The notes: a model not told the origin generated them from the letters alone. A DNA stretch of 64,000 nt from CAWJLS01 sp963843755 (GCA_963843755.1 CAWJLS010000008.1:62001-126000), one strand, 5' to 3'; positions 1-10,896 are shown, counted from the stretch's first letter. Program-made: numbers and translations.

Positions 1-816
1 CTCTTCGGCCCCGAGATCAGCGCCACCCACCGGTGGTTCCGGGTCGGCCCGGTGTCGGTGCAGCCGGCGGAGTGGGCCAAGCTCGCGCTGATCCCCTACG
101 TCGCCTACCAGATCGACCGCAAGCCGGAGCGGATCGACCATCCGACCCTGCTGGTGCCGGTGCTGGTGGCGACCGGCTGTGTGGTCGGGCTGATCCTGCT
201 CCAGCCCGATTTCGGCACCTCGGTGCTGCTGCTGGCGACGGTCGGCCTGATGGTCTTCCTCGCCGGCCTGCCCTGGCGCTACCTGGCCGGCGCGCTGGCG
301 GCCGGCGTACCGCTGCTCCTGGTGCTGGTGCTGGCGGAGCCGTACCGCCGCCGGCGCCTGTTCGCCTTCCTCGATCCGGACGCGGACCCGTTCGGCGCCG
401 GCTTCCAGCCGCGGCAGTCGCTGATCGCGGTCGGCTCGGGCGGCCTGTTCGGCCTCGGTCCGGGCGGCAGCGTCCAGAAGCTCCACTACCTGCCCCATCC
501 CCACTCGGACTACATCTTCGCCATCGTCTGCGAGGAGCTGGGGATGATCGGGGCGATCGCCCTGCTGGGGCTGTTCGCCCTGCTGCTCTGGCGGGGGGTG
601 CGCGCCGGCCTGTCGGCGCCCGACCAGTTCGGACGCTACCTGGCCTGGGGGATCACCGGCCTGCTGGTGATCCAGGCCCTGATCCACGTTTCGGTCTCGC
701 TGGCACTGGCTCCCTCGAAAGGGATCCCGTTGCCGTTCATCTCCTACGGCGGCTCGTCGCTGGTGGTCTCCATGATCGCCTGCGGCACGCTGCTCAACGT
801 CTCCCAGCACGGATGA
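1..816 (+). CDS. ftsW: FtsW, septal peptidoglycan glycosyltransferase (5' end cut off)
   Basis: Member of the SEDS family, the integral-membrane enzymes that polymerise lipid II at the division septum. The reading frame is open from base 1, so the N-terminus lies outside the window and 271 codons remain. Visible family features are the hydrophobic segments, the loop with FGAGFQPRQSLIAVGSGG, then HSDYIFAIVCEELG, and near the end KGIPLPFISYGGSS. FtsW is preferred over RodA because murG, murC and ftsQAZ follow directly. Its TGA stop overlaps the murG ATG (ATGA), indicating translational coupling. Confidence 0.93.
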   Translation, partial: LFGPEISATHRWFRVGPVSVQPAEWAKLALIPYVAYQIDRKPERIDHPTLLVPVLVATGCVVGLILLQPDFGTSVLLLATVGLMVFLAGLPWRYLAGALAAGVPLLLVLVLAEPYRRRRLFAFLDPDADPFGAGFQPRQSLIAVGSGGLFGLGPGGSVQKLHYLPHPHSDYIFAIVCEELGMIGAIALLGLFALLLWRGVRAGLSAPDQFGRYLAWGITGLLVIQALIHVSVSLALAPSKGIPLPFISYGGSSLVVSMIACGTLLNVSQHG

Positions 817-2131
817 GCGGCGCGGCGGCACAGGCGGGGCTGCACGTGCTCCTGACCGGGGGCGGCTCGGGAGGGCACATCTTCCCGGCGCTCGCCGTCG
901 GCGAGGAGCTGGCGTCCCGCGGCTGCGCGGTCAGCTACGCCGGCTCGGGACGGGGGATGGAGGCCCGGCTGGTGCCGGAGCGCGGCGTGGCGTTCCATCC
1001 GCTCCGCTCCCGGGCCCTGGTCGGGCGCGGCCTGACGGCCAAGGCCCTGGCGCTCGCCACCCTCGCCCTGTCGGCCCTGGCGGGGGCGCGGCTGGTCCGC
1101 CGGCTCCGCGCGCGGGTCGTCTTTGGCACCGGCGGCTACGCCTCGGCACCGGCGGTTCTCGGGGCTCGGCTGGCCCGGCGCCCGGTGCTGCTGCTCGAGC
1201 CCAACGCCCGCGCCGGCGTGGCCAACCGTCAGCTCTCCCGGTTCGCCGCGGGGGCGGCGGTCGCCTTCCCGCGGGTGGCGAACGACTTCACCTGCCCGAC
1301 GCGGACGACCGGCGTGCCGGTGCGCAAGGCGTTCTTCGACGGCGCCCAGCCGCTGCCGGAGACCGGCCTCCGCCTGCTGCTCCTGGGCGGCAGCCAGGGC
1401 GCCCGGTCGCTCAACCGTGCCCTGCCGCTGGCGCTCGGCGGCCCGGACGGGCTGCTCGCGCGCCTGCCGGAGCTGACCGTCGTCCACCAGACCGGCGGCG
1501 GCCAGTTGGAGCCGACCCGGGAGGCGTACCGCCGGGCCGGCATCGCGACCCCAAGTGAAGTCAGCGAAGTCAGTGAAGTCAGTGAAGTCGGCGGAGTCAG
1601 CGGAGTCGGCGGAGTCGGCGGAGTCGGCCAGATCGGCCAGATCGACCAGAGCGGGGCCGGGCCCGCGACCGGAGCGTCCCGCGTCCGCCTGGTGCCGTTC
1701 ATCGAGGACGTGGCCGGCGCCATGGCCCGGAGCCACCTGGTGCTCTCCCGCGCCGGCGCGATCACGGTCGCCGAGATCGCCGCCGCCGGGCGGCCGTCGG
1801 TGCTGGTGCCGATCACCCTGGCGCTGGGACACCAGAAGGACAACGCCCGGGCGCTCGAGGAGGCGGGGGCGGCGCGGGCCGTCTTCGAGCCGACGCCGCC
1901 CGGCCCTTCGGAGGCAGCGGCCGACTCGACGGACTCGGCAGATCGGGCCGACCAGGCATTGGCCACCATCCTCGGGGACACGCTGGCCCAGCTCCTGGGC
2001 GACCGGGCGGAGCTCGCCCGCATGGCGGACGCGGCGCGGAGCCTGGGGCGCCCCGGGGCGGCGGCGGCGATCGCCGACTGGGTGCTGGAGCTGGCGGGGG
2101 CACCGTCCCGCACGGCGGCGGGAGGCGCGCG

Positions 2132-2135
<4 letters not shown>
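813..2135 (+). CDS. murG: MurG, UDP-GlcNAc transferase, with repeat insertions
   Basis: Converts lipid I to lipid II on the cytoplasmic face of the membrane. The start is the ATG at 813 overlapping the ftsW stop; an upstream in-frame ATG at 33 lies inside ftsW. GGGSGGHIFPA sits near residue 14, LLGGSQGARSLN begins the second domain, and VPFIEDVAGAM and LSRAGAITVAEIAA form the UDP-GlcNAc site. Length is about 440 residues against a usual 350-380. The excess lies largely in two low-complexity runs: tripeptides of the SEV/GGV/GQI type around residues 248-280, encoded by a 9-bp tandem repeat, and ADSTDSADRADQ near residue 370. Both fall between conserved blocks, so the enzyme is probably active. 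Confidence 0.93.
1554..1652 (+). repeat. 9-bp tandem repeat inside murG
   Basis: Eleven consecutive 9-base units of the form RGYGRAGTC, drifting to GGCCAGATC at the 3' end. They read in frame as SEV SEV SEV SEV GGV SGV GGV GGV GQI GQI DQS. The unit length is a multiple of three, so copy-number changes keep the frame. The run separates two conserved MurG blocks. Confidence 0.9.
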
Positions 2136-3570
<1,435 letters not shown>

Positions 3571-3574
<4 letters not shown>

Positions 3575-4629
3575 GGGCGCCGCGCGATCCCCTGTCCCAC
3601 GGTCCGCGGCCGCCGGCGTGGACGCCGACGGTCGAGGCGCCCGCCCGGCCCGATCTGTCCGGTCGGTATGCCCAGGGCGGTGCTCTACACGGTGCCTCTC
3701 CGGCGTCGGCGGCCGGCGGCGCCAGCCAGGTGCTGCCCTTCCGGCGGCGGACCGGCCTGCCGGTGCGGCGGCGCAGCCGGCTGGCGGCGTTCGTCCGGCC
3801 GTTCCTGATGGCCGTGGTCATCGTCGGGGTGCCGGCGTCGGCCCTGTGGTGGTCGGCGACCTCGCCCGCCTTCGCCCTGACCGATCTCGAGATCCACGGT
3901 TCGGAGCGGGTCAGCGCCGAGTGGATGCGCGGCCAGCTCGCCGACCTGGTCGGCCAGAACCTGGTCTGGCTACCGCTCGACCGGGTGGAGCACATCCTCT
4001 CCGGTCACCCGTGGATCGCCGGGGTGGAGGTGACCAAGGAGCTGCCGGACCGGCTGCGGGTGGTGGTGGTGGAGCGCCGGCCGGTGGCGATCCTCGACGA
4101 GACCCGGGACGGCGTGCGGACGAGCTTCTGGATCGATGCCGACGGGTCGCTGATCGCGCCCCGGGCGCAGGCCGCGGGCGCTACCGCCGGGGGCGCAGAG
4201 TCGAGCGGGGAGGTCGCGGGCGGTTCCGACGCCGCCTTCCTGCAGTTGCATTGGGACGGCGCCTCGGAGGTGCCCGCCGACCGCCGCCGGGAGGTTCTGG
4301 CGGCGGCCCTCGGCGCGGCGCGCCAGGCGACCGAGGCCGCGCCCGCCTTGGGCGGAGCGGTCGATTCCGTGACGGTTTTGGGGGACGAGGACTTCCGGCT
4401 CGAGGGGGCGGCGCTGCCGTTCCCGCTGCTCGTCCGGTTCTACGACGACGGGCAGAGGTCGGAGATCGCGTCGCGCCTGCGGCGCTTGGAGGAGTTACTG
4501 CCGGAGATTCGATCGGAGATGGGGACCCGGCTCGCCGAGCCGGCTTCGGTCGACCTTCGCTTCAGACATCGAATCGTCGTTCGGCCGGCGGTCGCCGAGA
4601 CCGCCGTCGGCCATGAGAGGGGGGCCTGA
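3571..4629 (+). CDS. ftsQ: FtsQ/DivIB, cell division protein
   Basis: Bitopic divisome protein that links early and late division proteins. I place the start at the GTG at 3571, whose GTGA overlaps the murC stop; the same frame is open further upstream but that part lies inside murC. The product has a Pro/Arg-rich cytoplasmic tail of about 70 residues, one membrane segment (FLMAVVIVGVPASALWW), a POTRA domain beginning FALTDLEIHGSERVS, and the FtsQ beta domain with LPDRLRVVVVERRPVAIL. The stop and the ftsA ATG share one base (TGATG). A Gly/Ala/Ser-rich stretch after IAPRAQ is a low-complexity insertion. Confidence 0.87.
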
Positions 4630-5867
4630 TGCCCAAACCGGAAGAGTATTTCGTCGCCATCGACGTCGGCACCGCCAAGATCGGCGTCCTCATCGGCCAG
4701 CGGGACGAGGCCGGCGCCATGGAGGTCGTCGGCAAGGGCCTGGCGCCCAACCGCGGCACCCGCCGCGGCAACATCGTCAACGTCGAGGCGACGGTGGAGG
4801 CGCTGCGCCAGGCGACCGAGGAGGCCGAGGTGATGGCCGGCGTGGAGGTCTCCCGCGCCTGGGTCGGCATCGCCGGCTCCGACATCCGCAACGTCAACTC
4901 CCGCGGCATGGTCAGTGTCGCCCGGCGCGACCGGGAGATCAGCCGCCAGGACATCGACCGGGTGCTGGAGGCGGCCCAGTCGGCGGCCCTGCCGTCGGAC
5001 CGCGAGATCCTCCACGCCATCCCCCAGGAGTTCCTGGTGGACGAGCAGGGCGGAATCGTCGACCCGCTCGGCATGCTGGGCAGCCGGCTGGAGGTCACCC
5101 TCCACCTGGTCACCGGCAACGTCACCCGCACCAAGACGCTCCTGACCTGCATCAACCGGGCGGGTATCGAGGTGGTGGAGCTGGTGTTCGAGCCGCTGGC
5201 GACGGCCGACGCGGTCCTGAGCCCGGACGAGCGGGAGCTCGGCGCCCTGCTCATCGACCTGGGCGCGGGCACCACCGAGTACGCCCTGTTCATGGACGGC
5301 TGCGTACAGCACAGCGCCGTGCTTCCGGTCGGCGCCGGCCATTTCACCAACGACCTGGCCATGGTGCTGCGGACGCCGTTCGCCGAGGCCGAGCGGATCA
5401 AGGTCAAGAAGGGGTGCTGCCTGGGCAGCCTGGTCACCGGCGACGAGGGCGTCTCGGTGCCGACCGTGGCCGGCGGCGTGCCCCGGGTGGTGCCCAAGCG
5501 CGAGCTGGCGGAGATCCTCCAGCCGCGCGCCGAGGAGCTGTTCGAGCTGATCCGGGCCGACCTGGCCAAGCAGGGGTGGGACGAGACCTTGCGCGGCGGC
5601 GTCGTGCTCACCGGCGGCGGCGCGCAGCTCGACGGCCTGCTCGAGATGTCGGAGCAGATCTTCGACTCGGCCGTGCGCCACGGCCTGCCGGCCGGGCTGC
5701 GCGGCCTGGTCGACGTCATCAACTCGCCGGCCTGGGCCACCGCCTCCGGCATCCTGATCTACGGCATGCATGCCGAGGACCGCCGCGGCCGGGCGCGCCG
5801 CCGCAGCGGCTGGTCTGTCAAGGACGTCGTGGGAAGTCTCAAAGGAATGTTCTCGGACCTTCTCTAG
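4629..5867 (+). CDS. ftsA: FtsA, actin-like divisome protein
   Basis: Actin-fold ATPase that tethers FtsZ to the membrane. The N-terminal phosphate-1 motif is VAIDVGTAKIGVLIG, phosphate-2 is LLIDLGAGTTEYALFMDG, and the adenosine motif is VVLTGGGAQLDGLLE. The SHS2-like 1C region lies between the first two. The last residues (VKDVVGSLKGMFSDLL) form an amphipathic helix, the usual membrane-targeting sequence. The 412-residue length is typical. It is translationally coupled to ftsQ, with a 43-base gap before ftsZ. Confidence 0.96.
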   Translation: MPKPEEYFVAIDVGTAKIGVLIGQRDEAGAMEVVGKGLAPNRGTRRGNIVNVEATVEALRQATEEAEVMAGVEVSRAWVGIAGSDIRNVNSRGMVSVARRDREISRQDIDRVLEAAQSAALPSDREILHAIPQEFLVDEQGGIVDPLGMLGSRLEVTLHLVTGNVTRTKTLLTCINRAGIEVVELVFEPLATADAVLSPDERELGALLIDLGAGTTEYALFMDGCVQHSAVLPVGAGHFTNDLAMVLRTPFAEAERIKVKKGCCLGSLVTGDEGVSVPTVAGGVPRVVPKRELAEILQPRAEELFELIRADLAKQGWDETLRGGVVLTGGGAQLDGLLEMSEQIFDSAVRHGLPAGLRGLVDVINSPAWATASGILIYGMHAEDRRGRARRRSGWSVKDVVGSLKGMFSDLL

Positions 5868-5893
5868 AAGAAGGGCTCACCATTCACCAAACA

Positions 5894-5908
5894 CCTACGG
5901 GGGGTAGG
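5894..5908 (+). promoter_or_regulatory. Small hairpin over the ftsZ ribosome-binding site
   Basis: CCTAC (5894-5898), five G residues, then GTAGG (5904-5908) form a perfect 5-bp stem ending two bases before the ftsZ ATG at 5911. The G-rich loop and right arm are the only Shine-Dalgarno-like sequence, so folding would change ribosome access. The structure is visible; a regulatory role is inferred. Confidence 0.4.
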
Positions 5909-5910
5909 CA

Positions 5911-7236
5911 ATGATTCTGTTCGAAGACCAAGAGCAGCAAGAACCGGAAGAGCACCGGCCGATCACACTGGACGACGTCGACCTGCCGGCGGCCAACATC
6001 AAGGTCGTCGGAATCGGGGGTGGCGGCGGCAACGCCGTCAACCGGATGATCGACGCCGAGCTGCGCGGCATCGAGTTCATGGCGGTCAACACCGACCTCC
6101 AGGCGCTGCGCAAGTGCCGCGCGCCGATGAAGCTCCAGCTCGGCACGGCCCTGACCCGGGGCCTGGGTGCCGGCGCCGATCCGGAGATCGGCAGGAAGGC
6201 CGCGCTCGAGGACACGGAGGGGGTGCTCGAGGCGCTCGACGGCGCCGACATGGTGTTCATCACCGCCGGCCTGGGCGGCGGCACCGGCAGCGGCGCGGCG
6301 CCGATCCTGGCCTCGCTCGCCTCGGAGATCGGCGCCCTCACCGTCGCCGTGGTGACCAAGCCGTTCAGCTTCGAAGGGCGCCGGCGCATGAACGTCGCCG
6401 ACCGGGCGGTCGACGAGCTGCGCACCGCCGTCGACACCTTGATCACCATCCCCAACGAGCGGCTGCTCAACTTCGTCGAGCGCGGCACGCCGCTGTCCGA
6501 GGCGTTCCGCATCGCCGACGACGTGCTGCGCCAGGCGGTCCAGGGGATCAGCGACCTGATCACCGTGCCGGGCGAGATCAACGTCGACTTCGCCGACGTG
6601 CGCACGATCATGACCGGCATGGGCATGGCGCTCATGGGCACCGGCGTCGCCAAGGGCGACAACCGGGCGCTCGAGGCGGCCCAGCGGGCGATCTCGTCGC
6701 CGCTGCTCGAGGAGACCTCGATCCAGGGCGCCAAGGGCGTGCTGATCAACATCTCCGGCGGCCACGACCTGACGCTCTACGAGGTCGCCGAGGCCGCCCA
6801 GATCATCGCCGAGGCGGTCGATCCGGACGCCAACATCATCTCCGGCATGGTGATCGACGAGACCCTGGACGAGGCGATGAAGGTCACGGTGATCGCCACC
6901 GGCTTCGACGAGGTCGCCTCCGGCGAGCGGCCGTCGCCGCACCCGGAGCTGGTCCGCAGCCGCCAGCACCGGGAGGAGGTGGAGAGCGCGCCGGACGAGC
7001 GGGAGCCGGACCGGTTCCAGGCCGACGAGCGCGAGGCCGAGCCGATGCCGGAGCCCCGCCGCTTCGAGCGGCCGGCCGCGGTGGCCGAGGAGCCGCACGA
7101 CGAGGAGCCGGAGGTGCCGTTCTACCGCAAGGTGCTCGCCCACCGGCAGACCGAGGACTCCGGCGGCTTCGGCCCGAACTGGTCGAACGTCGACGACTAC
7201 GACATTCCGACGGTGCTCCGGAAGCAGATGGACTGA
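5911..7236 (+). CDS. ftsZ: FtsZ, tubulin-like division GTPase
   Basis: Polymerises into the Z ring. KVVGIGGGGGNAVNRM opens the GTPase domain, the tubulin signature GGGTGSGAAP lies near residue 120, and the T7 loop GEINVDFADVRTIM carries the catalytic Asp. An acidic, proline-rich linker of about 100 residues follows. The C-terminal peptide YDIPTVLRKQMD matches the conserved FtsA/ZipA-binding tail. The length of 441 is within range. It ends the cluster; a terminator-like hairpin lies about 200 bases downstream. Confidence 0.98.
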   Translation: MILFEDQEQQEPEEHRPITLDDVDLPAANIKVVGIGGGGGNAVNRMIDAELRGIEFMAVNTDLQALRKCRAPMKLQLGTALTRGLGAGADPEIGRKAALEDTEGVLEALDGADMVFITAGLGGGTGSGAAPILASLASEIGALTVAVVTKPFSFEGRRRMNVADRAVDELRTAVDTLITIPNERLLNFVERGTPLSEAFRIADDVLRQAVQGISDLITVPGEINVDFADVRTIMTGMGMALMGTGVAKGDNRALEAAQRAISSPLLEETSIQGAKGVLINISGGHDLTLYEVAEAAQIIAEAVDPDANIISGMVIDETLDEAMKVTVIATGFDEVASGERPSPHPELVRSRQHREEVESAPDEREPDRFQADEREAEPMPEPRRFERPAAVAEEPHDEEPEVPFYRKVLAHRQTEDSGGFGPNWSNVDDYDIPTVLRKQMD

Positions 7237-7597
7237 CCCCTCTGCCGAATGGGCACGCCGTCTCGGGCCGTCCTCGCTCTTCGCTTGCGGGTGGCCCGAT
7301 CCGACGCACCCCTCCGGCAGAGGGACGGCGCCGTTGCTGTCCGGTCGCCAGCTTGATTGCCTAGCAGGGCTGTTTTGATTGGCGTTGTCGTCTGTCAGAG
7401 CCGTTTGCACCCCCCGTGACGGCTCGTTGGGAGGCCGTGCCGGCCGCGTTGCCGGCACGGCCTCGTTGTTTGAGCGCCGGCCGTTCGGCGCCGCACTTCA
7501 TTTGACGGCGACGGTTCGATACTCTCTGTACTTGCCAACGCCCCGCCACCGCTCGCCGGCGGCGATCCCGAACCTGAATCCGACCCCGAGACTTGCT
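7237..7597. other. Intergenic region between ftsZ and the lipoprotein gene
   Basis: No convincing gene. A 10-bp inverted repeat (7238-7247 with 7315-7324) encloses about 67 bases right after the ftsZ stop and could close a structured 3' UTR. A strong hairpin lies at 7431-7464. A TACTCT element at 7519-7524 is a possible -10 box for the lipoprotein gene. Confidence 0.5.
7431..7464 (+). terminator. Hairpin terminator candidate after ftsZ
   Basis: Perfect 13-bp stem GAGGCCGTGCCGG / CCGGCACGGCCTC with an 8-base loop, followed by the moderately T-rich GTTGTTTG. It is the likely end of the division operon transcript. Confidence 0.6.
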
Positions 7598-8236
7598 ATG
7601 AGAACGCAGCGCATCGCGAACGCCATCCTCTGTTCGATCCTCACGATCGCCCTGGTGTCCCTCGTCGCTTGCGGCGGCGACGAGCCGAAGCAGCCCGACG
7701 TGATCAAGCCGATGTCCTCCCAGCCCGCCAACGATGGCGGCATGGGACAGGGCATGGGCCAGGCCGCCGCCGGCTCCGGCCAGCTCGACATCGAGCTGCC
7801 GGACTCCTGGGTCAAGGAGCCCCCGTCCAACGCCATGCGGATGCTCCAGGCCACCATCCCCGGTGACGCCGGCGAAGGCCAGCTCGCCGTCTTCTACTTC
7901 GGCCCCGGCGGCGGCGGCGGCGTGGAGCAGAACATCGAGCGCTGGCTCGGCCAGGTCCAGCCGGCCGACGACAGCCAGCCGGTCCGCGACACCTTCGACG
8001 CCAACGGCCTGACGATCCACACGGTCGAGGCCAAGGGCACGATCACGCCGTCGCGGATGACGATGACCGCCGAGACGCCGGAGCCGCAGCCGCACTCCAT
8101 GCTGCTCGGCGCGGTGGTCGAGGGCCCGGGCGGTCCGTGGTTCATCAAGCTGACCGGCCCCGAGGCCACGCTGGAGGCCCAGCACGACGCGTACGTCGAC
8201 ATGCTCAAGAACCTGAAGGTGAACCAGGGCGGCTAG
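7598..8236 (+). CDS. Predicted lipoprotein of unknown function
   Basis: The ATG at 7598 is chosen because it gives a typical lipoprotein signal peptide: a basic start (MRTQR), a hydrophobic core, and the lipobox LVAC with Cys near residue 25. The mature part has a Gly/Met/Gln-rich spacer and then a 150-residue domain with IELPDSWVKEPPSNAMRMLQ, AVFYFGPGGGGGVEQNIERW and WFIKLTGPEATLEAQ. This pattern resembles secreted proteins that carry a PsbP/MOG1-like fold, but I cannot name a family. A 14-bp hairpin follows at 8310. The reading frame is open up to 7379, but that extension lacks a start fitting the signal peptide. Confidence 0.8.
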   Translation: MRTQRIANAILCSILTIALVSLVACGGDEPKQPDVIKPMSSQPANDGGMGQGMGQAAAGSGQLDIELPDSWVKEPPSNAMRMLQATIPGDAGEGQLAVFYFGPGGGGGVEQNIERWLGQVQPADDSQPVRDTFDANGLTIHTVEAKGTITPSRMTMTAETPEPQPHSMLLGAVVEGPGGPWFIKLTGPEATLEAQHDAYVDMLKNLKVNQGG

Positions 8237-8309
8237 CGGTCCGTCTCGACCGCCCTGCCGCGCAGGCCACCAGGCTCCGGTCGGCTGCCACAGCCGACCA
8301 GCCGATACG

Positions 8310-8341
8310 CGAACGGCCGGCGAAGGATCGCCGGCCGTTCG
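8310..8341. terminator. Bidirectional terminator candidate
   Basis: Perfect 14-bp stem CGAACGGCCGGCGA / TCGCCGGCCGTTCG with the tetraloop AGGA, between the convergent lipoprotein and M56 genes. T-rich bases on either side are few, so it is called on stem strength and position. Confidence 0.6.
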
Positions 8342-8383
8342 TGCCTCTCGTCCAGAGGGCCCCGCCTGCAGAGCCCACGGCGC

Positions 8384-10492
8384 TCACCGGGGCGGCTTGC
8401 GCTCCTGGGGCTCGGCCTCGGAGGCCGCTGCCGCGCGCTCCCGCGCCTCCGCCTCCCGTTCGAGCGCCTCCTGACGCTTCTCGATCTCCGCCCGCTCGGC
8501 GGCGAAGCGCTCCTCCGCCTCCTGGCGGCGCTCTTCGAGGGCGCTCATCCGCTGCTCGAGCTCCTGGCGCAGGTCCTCGAGGCTCGCGCCCCGGTCCCGG
8601 AGAGCCTCGGCGTGGCGCTCGAGCTCTGAGCTCTCGGCCCGTTCGACCCGGCGCTGAAGCTCCGCGGCCCGCTCCTCGAGCCGGCCCAGGTCGTCCTCTC
8701 TCATCCGCTGGGCGTCGCGGCTCATGCGCTCGGCTTCGCGGTTGAGCCGCTCGACCTCGTCGTTGTAGCGCTCGACCCTCTCGGGGTGCTTCTCGGCCTC
8801 CTGGGCGAGGCGGAGCGCCTCGGCCTTCATCCGGGTGAGCTGCTCGCGGCTCGGTCGACTCCGTTCGTCGAGCTTCCGGGCCTGCTCGGCCAGCCGCTGG
8901 ACCTCCTTCTGCAACTGGGCGCGCGCCTCCGAGGACAGCTCGTGCTCCCTGTCGGCAGAGGCCATCTCGGCGACCAACTGGCGGCGGAGCTGGTCGAGCA
9001 GCTCCTTTTGGTTCGCCGTGGAGAGGGCGATCTCGCGGTCCATCTCGTCGTGGGCTGTCTCGAGGTCTCGGACCTGCTCGTCGAGCCGCTGCCGGACCTC
9101 CTGGCGCGCCCGGTCCTCGGCCGCGATCCGGGCGTCCCGCCGGACCTGCCGATCGCGCTCGACCCGCCGGTCGACCGTCCGCCTGCGGTCCTCGACCCGC
9201 CGGACCGTGCGCGTGGCGTGCTGTTCGGGCTCTTCGGCGGCCTGCCCGCTCTGGCCGGTCTCGCCGCTCTGGCCGGTCTGACGGGCTTCGCCCTCCTGGT
9301 CACCCTGCTCAGCGGACGGCTGGTCGGTGTCCCCGTTCGTCGTCGCCGGCGTCCCCGTCACCTCGGCCGCCTCCGCGGACGCGGCGTCCGGCAGGAGCGG
9401 CGCGATGCCGGGGGCCAGGCACCCGACCGCGATCAGCAGGGCCGCCGGGAGCAGCAGGGACCAGCGCCGCTTGGGTCCCCGGGCCTGGGCGCTACCGTCG
9501 AGGATTCTCTCGACCCGCTGCCCGAGCTCCCTGGAGCCGGAGGCCATGCTCGGGAGCTGGGTCCAGGCCGGCGCGGGCCAGCCGCTGGCCGACCGATCTC
9601 CGTGACCGCCGGTGAGCCAGCCGGCGACCTCGGTCAGGCAGCGGGCCAGGGCGGTCCGGTCGCCCGTGCGCTCGACCGCCCAGGCGTCGCACCGCAGCTC
9701 CGCGATCTCCTGGAGGCGGGCGCGGGCCAGCCGGTTGAGCGGCTGGACGAAGAGCAGCTTCTCGATCGTGCGGGCCGCCAGCAGCCAGGCCGGATCGCGG
9801 CGCTCCAGGTGGGCCAGCTCGTGGGCCAGCAGGCCGCTCTGGCGGCGTGGGCCGAGGGCGTCCAGCGCCCGCCGGGGCAAGCAGATCTCGCGCTCCAGGA
9901 CGCCGAGGGCGACCGGAACGGGCAGGCGGCCGGAGCCGGTCAGACGGACCGGCCGGCGGGTGCCGGTGTCGGTCAGGAGGCGGTCGAGCAGGTGGCGCGG
10001 TCCTGCGGCGATCTCCGCGCGGCGCCGGAGCAGCCGGCGAAGCCGTACCCACGAGGCGGCAAGCCAGGCGGCGCCGCCGAGCCCCCCGAGCAGCCAGAGC
10101 CCCAGCACCAGCCGCTGCCAGCCGGGCAGCAGGGCCGCCGGGGTGGCGAGGAGCGGGTAGGGGGTGGAGGAGGAGGGCTCGGCGGACGCGGCCGGCTCGG
10201 TGCGCGCCATGCCGGTCTCGCTCGACAGGACCGGCGCGCTCGGCGACATCGGGGTGAGCGTCGTGCTCGACGCAACGGCGACCGGGTTCGCCAGGCCGAG
10301 CCCCACCTGCAGGGTGGCGGTCAGCAGGGCGCCCACCAGCGCGCCCTTCCAGAGGCTCTCTTCGAGGGCCAGCGCACCGTCGGAGCGCCGGCCGCGGAGC
10401 AGCCGGGAGGCGATCCAGGCCGCGCCGAGCAGCAGGGTGCTGTGGATCAGGTAGGTTCCGAGCCAGGCCAGGGGAATCGATGCGGTCATCAT
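8384..10492 (-). CDS. BlaR1/MecR1-like M56 membrane metallopeptidase with coiled-coil C-terminus
   Basis: Partner of the BlaI-type repressor just upstream: its ATG overlaps that gene's stop (TGATG). The N-terminal third has hydrophobic segments (residues 10-30, 50-75, 125-150), then the M56 zinc motif HELAH at 224-228 with downstream EIAELRCDAWAVE supplying the second Glu. A further membrane segment (LLLPAALLIAVGCLAPG) lies near residue 350. The classical penicillin-sensing domain is absent; instead about 300 residues are a highly charged Glu/Arg/Gln coiled coil, preceded by a QTGQSGETGQSGQ repeat. It probably senses a cell-envelope signal and triggers repressor inactivation, but the ligand is unknown. 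Confidence 0.85.
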   Translation of the reverse strand: MMTASIPLAWLGTYLIHSTLLLGAAWIASRLLRGRRSDGALALEESLWKGALVGALLTATLQVGLGLANPVAVASSTTLTPMSPSAPVLSSETGMARTEPAASAEPSSSTPYPLLATPAALLPGWQRLVLGLWLLGGLGGAAWLAASWVRLRRLLRRRAEIAAGPRHLLDRLLTDTGTRRPVRLTGSGRLPVPVALGVLEREICLPRRALDALGPRRQSGLLAHELAHLERRDPAWLLAARTIEKLLFVQPLNRLARARLQEIAELRCDAWAVERTGDRTALARCLTEVAGWLTGGHGDRSASGWPAPAWTQLPSMASGSRELGQRVERILDGSAQARGPKRRWSLLLPAALLIAVGCLAPGIAPLLPDAASAEAAEVTGTPATTNGDTDQPSAEQGDQEGEARQTGQSGETGQSGQAAEEPEQHATRTVRRVEDRRRTVDRRVERDRQVRRDARIAAEDRARQEVRQRLDEQVRDLETAHDEMDREIALSTANQKELLDQLRRQLVAEMASADREHELSSEARAQLQKEVQRLAEQARKLDERSRPSREQLTRMKAEALRLAQEAEKHPERVERYNDEVERLNREAERMSRDAQRMREDDLGRLEERAAELQRRVERAESSELERHAEALRDRGASLEDLRQELEQRMSALEERRQEAEERFAAERAEIEKRQEALEREAEARERAAAASEAEPQERKPPR

Positions 10493-10896
10493 CAGCGCTC
10501 CTTGTCCGAGTCCTTTTCCAACGTCGTCCCTTCGTGCTCGGCGATCAGCGACCGGAGGCGGGTGAGCTCGTCCGGGTCGAAGTCGTTTTCGGCGAGCAGG
10601 TGGCTCACCAGGGCGGTGACTTCGCCACGGAACAGGCGGTCGGTCAGCTCTCCCACCATGGTCCGCCGGACGGCGGCCTCGGTCACCGTCGGCCGATACA
10701 GGTACCTACGGCCTTCGGTGCGGTGGGTGACCACGCCCTTGTCTTCCATCTTGCGCAGCATGGTGGCGATGGTCGTCGGCGCCAGGTCCCGCTCTTCGAG
10801 CGCTTCGTGGACCTCGGTGACGGCGGTCTCGCCCCGCGCCCAGAGGACGCGCATGATGGCGAGCTGAAGCTCTCCCAAGCGGTGTCGGTCGGTCAT
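10492..10896 (-). CDS. BlaI/MecI-family transcriptional repressor
   Basis: Winged-helix repressor of 134 residues, the usual size. The start is the ATG at 10896 (MTDRHRLGELQLAIM), not the longer open frame upstream, because the operators lie just before it. The recognition region is APTTIATMLRKMEDKGVVTHR, cut here to the core TIATMLRKMEDKG, and the C-terminal dimerisation part contains VGELTDRLFRGEVTALVSHL. It forms a coupled two-gene operon with the M56 protease and is expected to repress its own promoter. Confidence 0.92.
   Translation of the reverse strand: MTDRHRLGELQLAIMRVLWARGETAVTEVHEALEERDLAPTTIATMLRKMEDKGVVTHRTEGRRYLYRPTVTEAAVRRTMVGELTDRLFRGEVTALVSHLLAENDFDPDELTRLRSLIAEHEGTTLEKDSDKER

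Noticed and set aside
7238..7324. Riboswitch after ftsZ
   Set aside because: The enclosing inverted repeat is clear but no known aptamer pattern is recognisable and it is downstream of the operon.
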